From NCBI RefSeq assembly GCF_022968395.1, contig NZ_JALJQZ010000001.1, positions 124,001-188,000 of the forward strand: DNA of 64,000 bases, in the 5' to 3' direction. The translations under genes were made by a program, and so were the position numbers. Of the stretch, positions 35,148 to 44,521 are shown one piece after another. Below the pieces are notes generated by a model. It saw only the letters and a program-made list of their open reading frames with translations, made no database searches and was not told the DNA's origin. The first letter of the stretch is position 1, and each line of letters begins with the position of its first letter. This DNA is from Affinirhizobium lemnae (GTDB lineage Bacteria > Pseudomonadota > Alphaproteobacteria > Rhizobiales > Rhizobiaceae).

Positions 35148-36803
35148 ATGACTGTTTATCCTCAGACGACCGAAGCGCCGGATACCGACTGGTGGCGTGG
35201 CGCGGTCATCTATCAGATCTATCCACGCTCCTATCAGGATTCGAACGGCGATGGCGTCGGCGACCTGAAGGGTATTACCGCACGTCTACCGCACATCGCG
35301 GCGCTCGGTGCGGATGCCATCTGGATTTCGCCCTTCTTCCCGTCTCCCATGAAGGATTTCGGTTACGATGTTTCGAATTATACGGATGTCGATCCCATGT
35401 TCGGAACGCTGTCCGACTTCGACTCGCTAATTGCGGAAGCGCATCGCCTGAAGATTAAGGTGATGATCGATCTGGTCATTTCGCACAGCTCCGATCAACA
35501 TGCATGGTTTATCGAAAGCCGTTCCAGCCGCGTCAATCCCAAGTCGGACTGGTATGTCTGGGCCGATGCGAAGCCGGATGGCACCCCACCCAACAACTGG
35601 CTGTCGATTTTCGGCGGGTCGGCTTGGGCTTGGGATCCCACCCGGATGCAGTATTATCTGCATAACTTTCTGACGTCCCAGCCGGATCTCAACCTGCATA
35701 ATCCGGAAGTGCAGGACGCCCTGCTGGAGGTGGTTCGCTTCTGGCTGAAGCGCGGCGTCGATGGCTTCCGTCTGGACACGATCAACTTCTATTTCCACGA
35801 CAAGGAACTGCGCAGCAACCCGTCGCTTGCACCGGAGCGGCGCAATGCCTCGACCGCGCCGGCCGTCAATCCTTATAACTTCCAGGAGCATATCTACGAC
35901 AAGAACCGCCCGGAAAACATCGACTTCCTCAAGCGATTCCGCGCAGTTCTGAACGAGTTCCCGGCCATTGCTGCGGTGGGCGAAGTGGGTGACAGCCAGC
36001 GTGGTCTCGAGATTGTCGGCGAATATACCTCCGGCGGCGACAAGATGCAGATGTGCTATGCCTTCGAATTCCTTGCACCCGACCCGCTGACGCCGGAGCG
36101 CGTGGTGGAAGTGCAGCATGCTTTTGCGGAAGCGGCACCGGAAGGTTGGGCCTGCTGGGCATTTTCCAACCACGATGTGGTGCGTCATGTGTCGCGCTGG
36201 GGCGCTGATGTCATCGATCGCGAAAGTTTCGCAAAGCTGCTGGCCTCGATCCTGCTGACGCAACGGGGTTCCGTCTGCATCTATCAGGGCGAGGAATTGG
36301 GGCTCACCGAGGCGGATATTGCCTTCGCCGACCTTCAAGATCCCTATGGCATCCAGTTCTGGCCGGAATTCAAGGGCCGCGATGGCTGCCGCACGCCGAT
36401 GGCCTGGGACGATCACTCTACCCATGCGGGCTTTTCCGGTGCGGAAAAGACCTGGCTGCCTATCCCGGTTGAGCATCAATTGCGGGCGGTCAATGTGCAG
36501 CAGGGCGATGAGAACTCCGTCATGGAGCATTATCGTCGCTTTCTCGCCTTCCGCAGGCAGCATCCGGCCTTTGCGAAGGGCGAGATCGAGTTCCTCGCCG
36601 TGGATGGACCGGTTCTGCGCTACCTTCGCAAGCTCGGAAATGAAGTCGTGCTCTGCATCTTCAATATGAGCGGGGAAGAAACCACGACGGAGCTACCGTC
36701 CGGCGACTGGAGCCTGCTGGAAGGCCACGGCTTTGCCTGCGAGGTCACAGAGCGCAGCGTGACGCTGCCAGCTTGGGGTGCCAGCTTCGCAAGGCATGCC
36801 TGA
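35148..36803 (+). CDS. aglA: AglA, alpha-glucosidase (GH13)
   Basis: Cytoplasmic glycoside hydrolase family 13 enzyme, 551 residues, which splits imported sucrose/maltose-type sugars. The barrel start 'WWRGAVIYQIYPRSYQDSNG' and the catalytic residues are visible: nucleophile Asp210 in 'GFRLDTINF', acid/base Glu279 in 'GEVGD', and transition-state Asp343 in 'FSNHDVVR'. No signal peptide. ATG 35148 gives the normal family N terminus; an in-frame start 108 bases upstream would lie inside aglG. Enzyme and transporter genes in one operon indicate uptake followed by internal hydrolysis. Confidence 0.94.
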   Translation: MTVYPQTTEAPDTDWWRGAVIYQIYPRSYQDSNGDGVGDLKGITARLPHIAALGADAIWISPFFPSPMKDFGYDVSNYTDVDPMFGTLSDFDSLIAEAHRLKIKVMIDLVISHSSDQHAWFIESRSSRVNPKSDWYVWADAKPDGTPPNNWLSIFGGSAWAWDPTRMQYYLHNFLTSQPDLNLHNPEVQDALLEVVRFWLKRGVDGFRLDTINFYFHDKELRSNPSLAPERRNASTAPAVNPYNFQEHIYDKNRPENIDFLKRFRAVLNEFPAIAAVGEVGDSQRGLEIVGEYTSGGDKMQMCYAFEFLAPDPLTPERVVEVQHAFAEAAPEGWACWAFSNHDVVRHVSRWGADVIDRESFAKLLASILLTQRGSVCIYQGEELGLTEADIAFADLQDPYGIQFWPEFKGRDGCRTPMAWDDHSTHAGFSGAEKTWLPIPVEHQLRAVNVQQGDENSVMEHYRRFLAFRRQHPAFAKGEIEFLAVDGPVLRYLRKLGNEVVLCIFNMSGEETTTELPSGDWSLLEGHGFACEVTERSVTLPAWGASFARHA

Positions 36804-36810
36804 TGGAAAA

Positions 36811-36839
36811 CTCCGGGGGCGATCCTTTCTCCCCCGGAG
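36811..36839 (+). promoter_or_regulatory. Intercistronic hairpin between aglA and aglK
   Basis: 9-bp perfect stem CTCCGGGGG / CCCCCGGAG with an 11-base loop, eight bases after the aglA stop; no T run. It may reduce, but not stop, read-through to aglK. Confidence 0.65.
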
Positions 36840-36905
36840 CGTCTTGAGAATGAGCATCGCGACGCCCATCGGCGGCTAAGCGACGGACAAAAAATGGGGA
36901 GAGAC

Positions 36906-37994
36906 ATGACGGGATTGGTGCTGAAGGATATTCGCAAAGCCTATGGACAGGTCAAGGTTCTGCACGGAATCGATCTGGATATCGCCGAGGGCGAATTTGT
37001 CGTGTTCGTTGGTCCGTCCGGCTGCGGCAAGTCAACCCTGCTGCGCATGATTGCCGGGTTGGAGGAAATCACCAGCGGCGACATGTTCATCGATGGCAAC
37101 CGTGTCAATGATGTCCCGCCCTCGCGGCGTGGTATCGCCATGGTTTTCCAGTCCTACGCGCTCTATCCGCACATGACCGTCTACGACAACATGGCCTTCG
37201 GCATGCGGATTGCGGGCGAAAACAAGCAGGAGATTGACCGCCGTGTTCGCTCTGCGGCGGACATCCTCCAGCTCACGCAATATCTGGAACGCCTGCCCAA
37301 GGCGCTTTCTGGCGGCCAGCGTCAGCGCGTTGCCATCGGTCGCGCCATCTGCCGCAATCCCAAGGTCTTCCTGTTCGATGAGCCGCTGTCGAACCTGGAT
37401 GCGGCGCTGCGCGTGGCGACCCGTATCGAGATCGCCAAGCTGAAAGAGCAGATGGCCGACACGACCATGATCTACGTCACCCATGATCAGGTCGAGGCCA
37501 TGACACTGGCCGATCGGATTGTCGTTCTGTCCGCCGGACATATCGAGCAAGTCGGTGCACCGCTGGAACTTTACGAACGCCCTCAGAACCTCTTCGTTGC
37601 CCGCTTCATCGGTTCTCCCGCAATGAACGTCATCCCTGCGACTGTGGTAGACACCGGACCTCAGACGCGGGTCGATCTCAAGGGCGGCAAATCGGTTCTG
37701 GTGCCGGTTGCGACCGATGCGTCCGAGCGCGGAAAGGTGGCAAGCTTTGGTATTCGCCCAGAGGATCTGACCGTTACGACCGGTGAGGACTATCTGTTCG
37801 AGGGCAAGGTTTCCATCGTCGAAGCTCTCGGCGAAGTCACGCTTCTCTACATCGAGGGCCTGACGGATGAGGAGCCGATCATCGCCAAGCTGCCGGGCAT
37901 CCACAAGGTAGAGCGTGGCCAGTCACTGCGTTTTTCAGCAGATTCGCAAAAGATGCATCTTTTCGACGCTGCAGGCCAAACCTATAGACGATGA
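36906..37994 (+). CDS. aglK: AglK, alpha-glucoside ABC transporter ATPase
   Basis: MalK-type ATPase, 362 residues, that drives AglFG. Walker A 'GPSGCGKSTLLR', Q-loop 'MVFQSYALYPHMTVYDNMAF', signature 'LSGGQRQRVAIGRA', Walker B 'VFLFDEPLSNLDA', His switch 'YVTHDQVEAMTLADRI', then a C-terminal TOBE-type regulatory region. ATG 36906 with GGGGAGA before it is preferred to ATG 36894. Last gene of the agl operon. Confidence 0.94.
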   Translation: MTGLVLKDIRKAYGQVKVLHGIDLDIAEGEFVVFVGPSGCGKSTLLRMIAGLEEITSGDMFIDGNRVNDVPPSRRGIAMVFQSYALYPHMTVYDNMAFGMRIAGENKQEIDRRVRSAADILQLTQYLERLPKALSGGQRQRVAIGRAICRNPKVFLFDEPLSNLDAALRVATRIEIAKLKEQMADTTMIYVTHDQVEAMTLADRIVVLSAGHIEQVGAPLELYERPQNLFVARFIGSPAMNVIPATVVDTGPQTRVDLKGGKSVLVPVATDASERGKVASFGIRPEDLTVTTGEDYLFEGKVSIVEALGEVTLLYIEGLTDEEPIIAKLPGIHKVERGQSLRFSADSQKMHLFDAAGQTYRR

Positions 37995-38123
37995 GTTAAG
38001 GCTGTTGGCATTCTGGTTGTCATGAATGTGCTGATAAAGAGCAACTGCGTGCCAACCAAACCGTCTGTTAAGCTCTCGAGGCTAGGCTTTTCGCATTGAA
38101 TGCAGTGAAATGCCGGGGCTGCC

Positions 38124-38525
38124 ATGACAACGAGCCAGAAGAACTATCTGAAGCGCGAAGAATCTTTCATGTACGACCGCGAAAGCCGGTTCAAGATGGA
38201 AGATACTATGAATGCGGGCCGCATCGAATATACCGAAAAGCATGTCATGCACATGGCTGCCCGCCGTTGCGACGTCGTGCGGATTTCGATGAGCGGCGCT
38301 ACCCTGACATTCCTCACCAAGACGGATCTGCCGCGTGAATTCGTGCTGGATATCCCCGATGCCCGCATCATGAAAATCGGCTGCGTGCTGATGCGTCAGA
38401 ATTCCAACAATTCTGCCGAAGTCCGCTTCCTGCGCCTGTTGACGCAGAAGGAGCTCGACCGCATCTTCATCTTCTCCACCCATCCGGCGCATAAGGACAA
38501 GACGCTGGATGTGCGAAGCTGGTAA
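38124..38525 (+). CDS. PilZ-like domain protein
   Basis: The 133-residue cytoplasmic protein has a PilZ-like beta-barrel pattern: 'RRCDVVRISMSGATLTFLTK', 'LPREFVLDIPDARIMKIGCV', 'SAEVRFLRLLTQKELDRIF'. The usual D/N-x-S-x-x-G motif reads R-I-S-M-S-G, and a clear RxxxR is not obvious, so binding of cyclic di-GMP is doubtful. Start may also be ATG 38169. It stands 129 bases behind aglK and appears to be a separate unit. Confidence 0.65.
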   Translation: MTTSQKNYLKREESFMYDRESRFKMEDTMNAGRIEYTEKHVMHMAARRCDVVRISMSGATLTFLTKTDLPREFVLDIPDARIMKIGCVLMRQNSNNSAEVRFLRLLTQKELDRIFIFSTHPAHKDKTLDVRSW

Positions 38526-38643
38526 ACCAGATCGTACTACTATGTATGACGAAGGCCAGAGGGACCTGTCCTTTTCGAGGCCGAGCTTCGCTCCTCTGAG
38601 AAAGCAAACACGGTATACCCCTGCAAAAGCTTGTTTCGCGAAG

Positions 38644-39579
38644 TTAGCGGCGCGCGCTCAACAATCGGCTTCTTCGGATCGCGACAAAAATCCGTCCATC
38701 TATCGACAGAAGACCAACAGCAATCAGAGCCATGCCCGCCAGATGGTTGATTGCCAGCTCCTCATCCAGAAATACCCTACCAAGCAGGATTGCGCTTACA
38801 GGGATCAGCAGTGTTACAAGCGAACTGTTTATCGCACCGCCCGTTGCGAGTATGTGGAAGAAAATGATGTAAGCCAGGGCAGTTGAAAATAGCCCCAAAC
38901 CAAGAAGAGCTGCGATGGTTTGGCCGCTTGGGAGGGCTAAATTCCATGGCGAATCGATCATCAATACAATCGGTATCAGCATAACGGTCGTTGCCGCTGT
39001 CTGACCAAAAGCGCTGATTGCCGGTGCGATTTCCATGCGGCGGAAACGTCGACCAAATACGCCTGCGAAACCATATGATAACGCCGCCATCAAGCATGCA
39101 AGCAGAGCCGTGACAGGAAGTGCTTTGGCCGAGAAGGCATTCCCTGCCATGAGCACTGTGACCCCAAGGAACCCAAGGATAATCCCCGCCAATTTGTTCA
39201 GGATCATCCGTTCATCTACCGTAAGAAAATGCGCGACTATGATCGAAAATATTGGTGTTGTCGCATTGAGTATCGAGGCAAGCCCGCTGGCAATTTGGGT
39301 TTGACCCCAAAAAATTAGACTGAACGGAATGAGATTATTTAAAAGTCCCATACCGAAAAATGCTGTCCAGATCTTTGGAGATGCGGGAATTTGCAATCCC
39401 CTTGCTTTTAGGTAGAAGAATAGCGCGGTCGCGGCGATCGCGACACGGGCCATTACAATACTTAAGGGTGGTAGTTCAGAAAGCGCGACTTTAGAGAAGA
39501 AGAACGAGCCGCCCCATAAGACGGATAAAAAGATCAAAAGAGCCCAATCGATCAGACCCATGTTCTGCGTTTTCTTCAT
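38644..39579 (-). CDS. EamA/DMT-family transporter
   Basis: 311-residue integral membrane protein with ten predicted helices in two EamA repeats ('LIDWALLIFLSVLWGGSFFF', 'NKLAGIILGFLGVTVLMAGN', and in the second half 'SSLVTLLIPVSAILLGRVFL', 'AINHLAGMALIAVGLL'). Such proteins export metabolites or amino acids; the substrate cannot be told from sequence. Start at 39579 has a GTGGGA-type ribosome site; longer in-frame starts would overlap the divergent gene. Divergent from the Ada-like gene with about 110 bases between. Confidence 0.85.
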   Translation of the reverse strand: MKKTQNMGLIDWALLIFLSVLWGGSFFFSKVALSELPPLSIVMARVAIAATALFFYLKARGLQIPASPKIWTAFFGMGLLNNLIPFSLIFWGQTQIASGLASILNATTPIFSIIVAHFLTVDERMILNKLAGIILGFLGVTVLMAGNAFSAKALPVTALLACLMAALSYGFAGVFGRRFRRMEIAPAISAFGQTAATTVMLIPIVLMIDSPWNLALPSGQTIAALLGLGLFSTALAYIIFFHILATGGAINSSLVTLLIPVSAILLGRVFLDEELAINHLAGMALIAVGLLSIDGRIFVAIRRSRLLSARR

Positions 39580-39691
39580 GATGCAATCCCACTGTGAATG
39601 TCGGCGCATAATGAAACTATCGGCAATCGGTCGCTCGCCAGATTCGGACTCTGTCCTTTCAGAGGCGTTTGCGCTGATGTAGCATCCGGAA

Positions 39692-40291
39692 ATGAACTCG
39701 GATATCGCTCTATACGAACAGGCTTGGCTCGACCGTGATCCGCTGTTTGACGGCCGCTTTTTCATCGGCGTCCGAACGACGGGGATCTATTGTCGTTGTG
39801 TATGTCCGGTCCGCCTTCCCTATCGCCGCAACGTTGAATTCTTGCCAAGTGCCGCTGCGGCTGAATTGGCAGGTTATCGACCCTGCCTACGCTGCAGGCC
39901 GGAGTCGGCCCCATTTTGCCCCGCTTGGAGGGGCAGCGCAGCGACTGTTGAAAAAGCCGCACGGCTCATTCGGGAAGAGGGCGCGCTTGATAGATCTGGC
40001 GCAACAGTCGATGCGCTAGCGGAGCGGGTTGGCGTCGGTGGGCGCCATCTTTCTCGATTGTTTCAGAAGCATCTTGGGGCAAGCCCGACGCAGTTGGCAA
40101 AAACAGCGCGTATACAACGTGCGAAACGCCTGCTGACCGAAACGGATCTGCCGATAATGGACATCGCGTTGCAATCTGGTTTCGGAAGTCTAAGGCGCTT
40201 CAATGCGGTTTTTCTCGAAATCTACAAACGTCCGCCCACTGCCATTAGGCGCAAAATGGTTCCCGATCACCTTGGCTTAGGGGAAGTTTGA
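39692..40291 (+). CDS. AdaA-like methylphosphotriester-DNA alkyltransferase/AraC-type regulator
   Basis: The 199-residue protein has an N-terminal Ada zinc domain ('FIGVRTTGIYCRCVCPVRLP', 'RRNVEFLPSAAAAELAGYRP', 'CLRCRPES') with the four metal Cys, of which the first is the methyl acceptor in Ada, followed by an AraC-type double helix-turn-helix ('ALAERVGVGGRHLSRLFQKH', 'MDIALQSGFGSLRRFNAVF'). There is an extra Cys between the first pair (C-R-C-V-C). No AlkA or methylguanine-transferase domain is attached, so it is the short AdaA form, a sensor of alkylated DNA. Confidence 0.85.
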   Translation: MNSDIALYEQAWLDRDPLFDGRFFIGVRTTGIYCRCVCPVRLPYRRNVEFLPSAAAAELAGYRPCLRCRPESAPFCPAWRGSAATVEKAARLIREEGALDRSGATVDALAERVGVGGRHLSRLFQKHLGASPTQLAKTARIQRAKRLLTETDLPIMDIALQSGFGSLRRFNAVFLEIYKRPPTAIRRKMVPDHLGLGEV

Positions 40292-40330
40292 AGGGTGGTG
40301 TCCAGACACTGCCCTTCATTATGATTTGGT

Positions 40331-42151
40331 TCAGCTAAAAAACACGCTGGCACCCTGATCGGCAGGGCCGACATGGCGGCGGAACGGGGCGAAGAGTTCG
40401 CGGCCCATGCCGAACTCGTTGTCATCCAGATTGGCGGTTGCCAAGGCGCGCGTTGCGAACTCTGCCGCATCCACCAGCACTTCCAGCGTGCCGTTGACGG
40501 CATCGAGCCGAATGAGGTCGCCGGTCTGAATGCGGGCAATCGGGCCACCATCGGACGCTTCCGGGGTAACGTGGATGGCGGCGGGCACCTTGCCGGATGC
40601 GCCGGACATGCGGCCATCGGTCACCAGCGCCACTTTGAACCCACGGTCCTGCAACACGCCAAGCGGCGGGGTGAGGCGGTGCAGTTCCGGCATGCCGTTG
40701 GCCTTCGGACCCTGGAAACGGACGACGGCAATGAAATCCTTGTTCAATTCACCCTTTTTGAAGGCGTCCTGCAATTCCTGCTGATCGTGGAAGACGATGG
40801 CCGGTGCCTCGATCACATGGCGCTCGGGCTTTACCGCAGAGATCTTGATCACGCCCTTGCCGAGGTTGCCGGTCAGCATCTTCAGGCCGCCCGTCGGCTG
40901 GAACGGTGTTTCGATTTTCGTCAGAACCTTCGCATCGCCGCTTTCCTCGGGGCTTTGCTCGCGCACGACAGCGCCGTTCTCATCCAGCCTTGCCTCGACG
41001 GTATAGGCCTCAAGCCCCTGGCCGAACACAGTGCGCACATCGTCATGCAACAGGCCGGTCTTCAGAAGCTGCTTGATGAGGAAGCCCATGCCACCAGCCG
41101 CGTGGAAGTGGTTCACGTCTGCCAGACCATTGGGGTAGACGCGGGCAAGCAGAGGCACGGTATCGGATAGCTCGGAAATATCCTGCCAGGTCAGCACGAT
41201 CCCCGCCGCACGCGCCATGGCGACCAGATGCATGGTGTGGTTCGTCGAGCCACCCGTGGCATGCAGACCAACGACGCCGTTAACGATGGACCGCTCGTCG
41301 ATCATCTCGCCTGCCGGGGTGAACTCATTGCCAAGACCGGTAATCGAAAGTGCGCGCTTGACGGCCTCGCGCGTGAGTGCTTCGCGCAATGGCGTGCCGG
41401 GATTGACGAACGAAGCACCCGGCATATGGAAGCCCATGATTTCCATCAGCATCTGGTTGGAGTTTGCCGTTCCGTAGAAGGTGCAGGTGCCGGGGCCATG
41501 ATAGGACTTGGATTCCGCTTCCAGCAGTTCGGCGCGACCGACCTTGCCTTCGGCATAGAGCTGGCGAATGCGCGACTTTTCGTCGTTGGGCAGACCGGAT
41601 GTCATCGGTCCCGCTGGAATGAACACGGCTGGCAGATGCCCAAAGGTCAGCGCAGCAATCACCAGACCGGGCACGATCTTGTCGCAGATGCCGAGATAGA
41701 CGGCTGCATCGAACATGTTGTGCGATAGGCCGATGCCCGCTGCCATGGCAATCGCATCGCGGGAGAAGAGAGAAAGCTCCATGCCTGGCTGGCCTTGGGT
41801 CACGCCATCGCACATGGCAGGAACGGCACCGGCAACCTGTGCTACGCCACCGGCGTCCCGCGCCGCCTCGCGAATGATCGGCGGGAAAATCTCATAAGGC
41901 TGATGGGCAGACAGCATATCGTTATAGGCGGTGATGATGCCGAGGTTCGGCACGACATCGCCCGCAAGAGCAGTCTTTTCCGAGGGGGAACAGACAGCGA
42001 AGCCATGGGCAAGATTACCGCAGGAGAGCGTGGAGCGGTGAACGCCGCGGGAAATAGCGCTCTGGACCCGGTCGAGATAGGCTTCGCGATGCGGCCTGGA
42101 ACGCTCGACGATACGGCGGGTGATTGCTTCAATGCTCGAATGGGCAGCCAT
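40331..42151 (-). CDS. edd: 6-phosphogluconate dehydratase
   Basis: First committed enzyme of the Entner-Doudoroff route, converting 6-phosphogluconate to KDPG; iron-sulfur dependent, IlvD/Edd family. The 606-residue product shows '[20 protein letters not shown]', '[20 protein letters not shown]', '[20 protein letters not shown]', '[20 protein letters not shown]'. AGGAGG seven bases upstream fixes ATG 42151; a TTG two codons earlier is too close to it. Third gene of zwf-pgl-edd; no eda gene is in the window. Confidence 0.95.
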   Translation of the reverse strand: MAAHSSIEAITRRIVERSRPHREAYLDRVQSAISRGVHRSTLSCGNLAHGFAVCSPSEKTALAGDVVPNLGIITAYNDMLSAHQPYEIFPPIIREAARDAGGVAQVAGAVPAMCDGVTQGQPGMELSLFSRDAIAMAAGIGLSHNMFDAAVYLGICDKIVPGLVIAALTFGHLPAVFIPAGPMTSGLPNDEKSRIRQLYAEGKVGRAELLEAESKSYHGPGTCTFYGTANSNQMLMEIMGFHMPGASFVNPGTPLREALTREAVKRALSITGLGNEFTPAGEMIDERSIVNGVVGLHATGGSTNHTMHLVAMARAAGIVLTWQDISELSDTVPLLARVYPNGLADVNHFHAAGGMGFLIKQLLKTGLLHDDVRTVFGQGLEAYTVEARLDENGAVVREQSPEESGDAKVLTKIETPFQPTGGLKMLTGNLGKGVIKISAVKPERHVIEAPAIVFHDQQELQDAFKKGELNKDFIAVVRFQGPKANGMPELHRLTPPLGVLQDRGFKVALVTDGRMSGASGKVPAAIHVTPEASDGGPIARIQTGDLIRLDAVNGTLEVLVDAAEFATRALATANLDDNEFGMGRELFAPFRRHVGPADQGASVFFS

Positions 42152-42255
42152 GCTCAATCCTCCTTCAGATGCAACAGCACGGTTGGGAGACCATGCTGGC
42201 GCAATGTGTACTTATCTAGTTTCATATGCTGCTTGAAAGGCAGCGTCGGGTTCGT

Positions 42256-42954
42256 TCAGGGCGCCCAGTAAATCTCGACGGTCGATGGCGCGCGGTTCAA
42301 CATGGCGCGGATCGGCATCTCGAACACGTCCGTTCCGGCCTCTGCCTTTTCCAGAACCTGTTTCTTCGCATCACCTTCGATGTGCAGAACCAGAAAGCGC
42401 GCATCGGCAAGGCTCGGAAAGGTAAAGGTCAACCGCTCTTCGCCAGCGCCTTCGGCTTCCATCGTCATCACGCCACGCGGTGCATCGGCGTCGATTGCGC
42501 GCGCCAGATGGTTGCCGCCCGGGAAGAAAGACGCCGTATGGCCGTCCGCTCCCATGCCGAGAATGACCACGTCGAACGGATTGCCGATGTCTGCGGTCTT
42601 CTCCGTCGCAATGGCCGCGGCCTGCAGGGCGGAGGCGACATCCTGGTACAGTGGCTGGAAGTTTGCAGCCGCAGCCCGGTTCTTCAACAGGTGCGTTGCG
42701 ACCAGCAAATGGTTGGAGCGCGGGTTGTCCGCCGGAACGAACCGTTCGTCGACGAGAGTGATCGTCACGAGGCTCCAGTCGAGATCATGCGCCGACAGGT
42801 CTTCAAACAGCCGCTTCGGTGTTGATCCGCCAGAGACCGCCATGGAAGCACTGCCGCGAGCAGAAATCGCATCACTCAGCTGTTTCGCGATATCCGTGGC
42901 CAGATTTCTGGCCAGCGCCTCTGCGTCTGCGAAGGAATGAAGACGTGCCGCCAT
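42256..42954 (-). CDS. pgl: 6-phosphogluconolactonase
   Basis: 232-residue cytoplasmic enzyme that hydrolyses 6-phosphogluconolactone. Family motifs 'MAVSGGSTPKRLFEDLSA', 'TITLVDERFVPADNPRSN' and 'VVILGMGADGHTASFFPGG' are visible. It starts four bases after the zwf stop with GAGGGG as ribosome site, so it is strongly linked to zwf. Confidence 0.95.
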   Translation of the reverse strand: MAARLHSFADAEALARNLATDIAKQLSDAISARGSASMAVSGGSTPKRLFEDLSAHDLDWSLVTITLVDERFVPADNPRSNHLLVATHLLKNRAAAANFQPLYQDVASALQAAAIATEKTADIGNPFDVVILGMGADGHTASFFPGGNHLARAIDADAPRGVMTMEAEGAGEERLTFTFPSLADARFLVLHIEGDAKKQVLEKAEAGTDVFEMPIRAMLNRAPSTVEIYWAP

Positions 42955-42958
42955 GAAA

Positions 42959-44431
42959 TTACCCCTCGTGCCAGGTTCTGCCATCACGCTCGATCAGAGC
43001 GATGGATTGGCTGGGTCCCCATGTTCCGGCGGTGTAACCCTGCGCCAACTGGCCGGTTGTTTCCCAACCTTTGAGGATCGGATCCACCCAGCGCCATGCA
43101 GCTTCCACTTCGTCGCGGCGCATGAACAGCGTCTGGTTTGAACGGATCACATCCATCAGGAGCCGCTCATAGGCATCCGGATTGCGAACGTTGAACGCTT
43201 CCGCAAAACTCATGTCGAGCGATACGTTGCGCAGGCGCATCCCACCCGGGCCCGGATCCTTGATCATCAGCGACTGCTTGACACCTTCATCGGGCTGCAG
43301 CCGGATAATGAGCTGGTTTGCCGTGATGCGGCCAGCAGCGTTTTCAAAGATGTTGTGGGGAATCTGCTTGAAGGTGATCACGATCTCGGACATGCGGCCG
43401 GTCAGACGCTTGCCGGTCCGGATGTAGAACGGCACGCCCGCCCAACGCCAGTTGTTGATTTCGGCCTTGATCGCGACGAAGGTTTCCGTATTGGAAACAC
43501 CGCCTTCTAGCTCTTCGAGATAGCCCTTGACCGGGCCGCCGGCAGAGGCGCCGGCGCGGTACTGTCCGCGCACTGTCATCTGTTCGACATTGCTGTCGTT
43601 GATCGGCTTCAGCGCACGCAGAACCTTGAGCTTTTCGTCCCGAACCGCTTCGGAATCCAACGAGGACGGCACTTCCATTGCGACAAGGCAAAGAAGCTGC
43701 AGGATATGGTTCTGCACCATGTCGCGCAGTGCGCCAGCCGTATCGTAATAGCCTGCACGTCCTTCAAGGCCGACCGATTCCGCCACGCTGATCTGCACGT
43801 GATCGATGTATTGCGCATTCCATAGCGGCTCATACAGCGCGTTTGCAAAGCGCAGCGCCATCAGGTTCTGAACCGTTTCCTTGCCGAGATAGTGGTCGAT
43901 ACGGAAGATCTGCTCTTCCTTGAACACCTTGCCGATCGTGTCGTTGAGCTCCAGCGCCGAGGCGAGATCGCGACCGATCGGCTTTTCCACCACGATGCGG
44001 GTCGATTTGGTGATCAGCTTATGATCACGGATCTTTTCTGAAATGGCACCGAAAATAGCAGGTGATACGGCAAGATAGAAGGCGCGAACGCGATCCTTTC
44101 CGTCGTCCAGAAGCTTCTTCAGCTTGTCCCAGCCACCGTCGGATTTCGCATCGACAGACACGTAGAACAGCCGATCGAGGAAGATTTTCACCTGTGCGTC
44201 GTCGTATTCGCCGGGCTTCAGATGTTCCTTCAGGGCCGTATCTGCAAACTTGCGGAATTCATCATCATTTAAGGCGCTGCGAGAGGCGCCGATGATGCGG
44301 GTCGGCTCCGTGAACTGACCCTCGATCTGGCGGTGGTATAGCGCTGGAAGCAGCTTGCGCTCGGCAAGGTCTCCGGTGCCGCCAAAGACGACATAGTCAA
44401 AGGGTTCCACGGGTATGATCTGGCTGCTCAT
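42959..44431 (-). CDS. zwf: Glucose-6-phosphate 1-dehydrogenase
   Basis: Oxidises glucose-6-phosphate with NADP and feeds the Entner-Doudoroff and pentose phosphate routes. The 490-residue product has the nucleotide-binding start 'DYVVFGGTGDLAERKLLPAL', the active-site peptide 'RIDHYLGKETVQNLMALRFAN' (split here as 'FRIDHYLGKETVQ'), and 'RWAGVPFYIRTGKRL'. ATG 44431 gives the N terminus usual in rhizobia; ATG 44467 is possible. Heads zwf-pgl-edd; promoter in 44432-44521. Confidence 0.95.
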   Translation of the reverse strand: MSSQIIPVEPFDYVVFGGTGDLAERKLLPALYHRQIEGQFTEPTRIIGASRSALNDDEFRKFADTALKEHLKPGEYDDAQVKIFLDRLFYVSVDAKSDGGWDKLKKLLDDGKDRVRAFYLAVSPAIFGAISEKIRDHKLITKSTRIVVEKPIGRDLASALELNDTIGKVFKEEQIFRIDHYLGKETVQNLMALRFANALYEPLWNAQYIDHVQISVAESVGLEGRAGYYDTAGALRDMVQNHILQLLCLVAMEVPSSLDSEAVRDEKLKVLRALKPINDSNVEQMTVRGQYRAGASAGGPVKGYLEELEGGVSNTETFVAIKAEINNWRWAGVPFYIRTGKRLTGRMSEIVITFKQIPHNIFENAAGRITANQLIIRLQPDEGVKQSLMIKDPGPGGMRLRNVSLDMSFAEAFNVRNPDAYERLLMDVIRSNQTLFMRRDEVEAAWRWVDPILKGWETTGQLAQGYTAGTWGPSQSIALIERDGRTWHEG

Positions 44432-44521
44432 GCCTAACTCTTTCGAAGTTCGGGGTTCGCTACTCAATAATCTAATCGATTTAAAAAAGCCAGCCCCTTT
44501 CGTCGGGATCTGCTTTCCACA

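Noticed and set aside
35427-36563. Long open frame (378 codons) on the minus strand
   Set aside because: It lies wholly antisense to aglA, whose catalytic residues are intact; the opposite-strand frame follows from GC-rich codon use.
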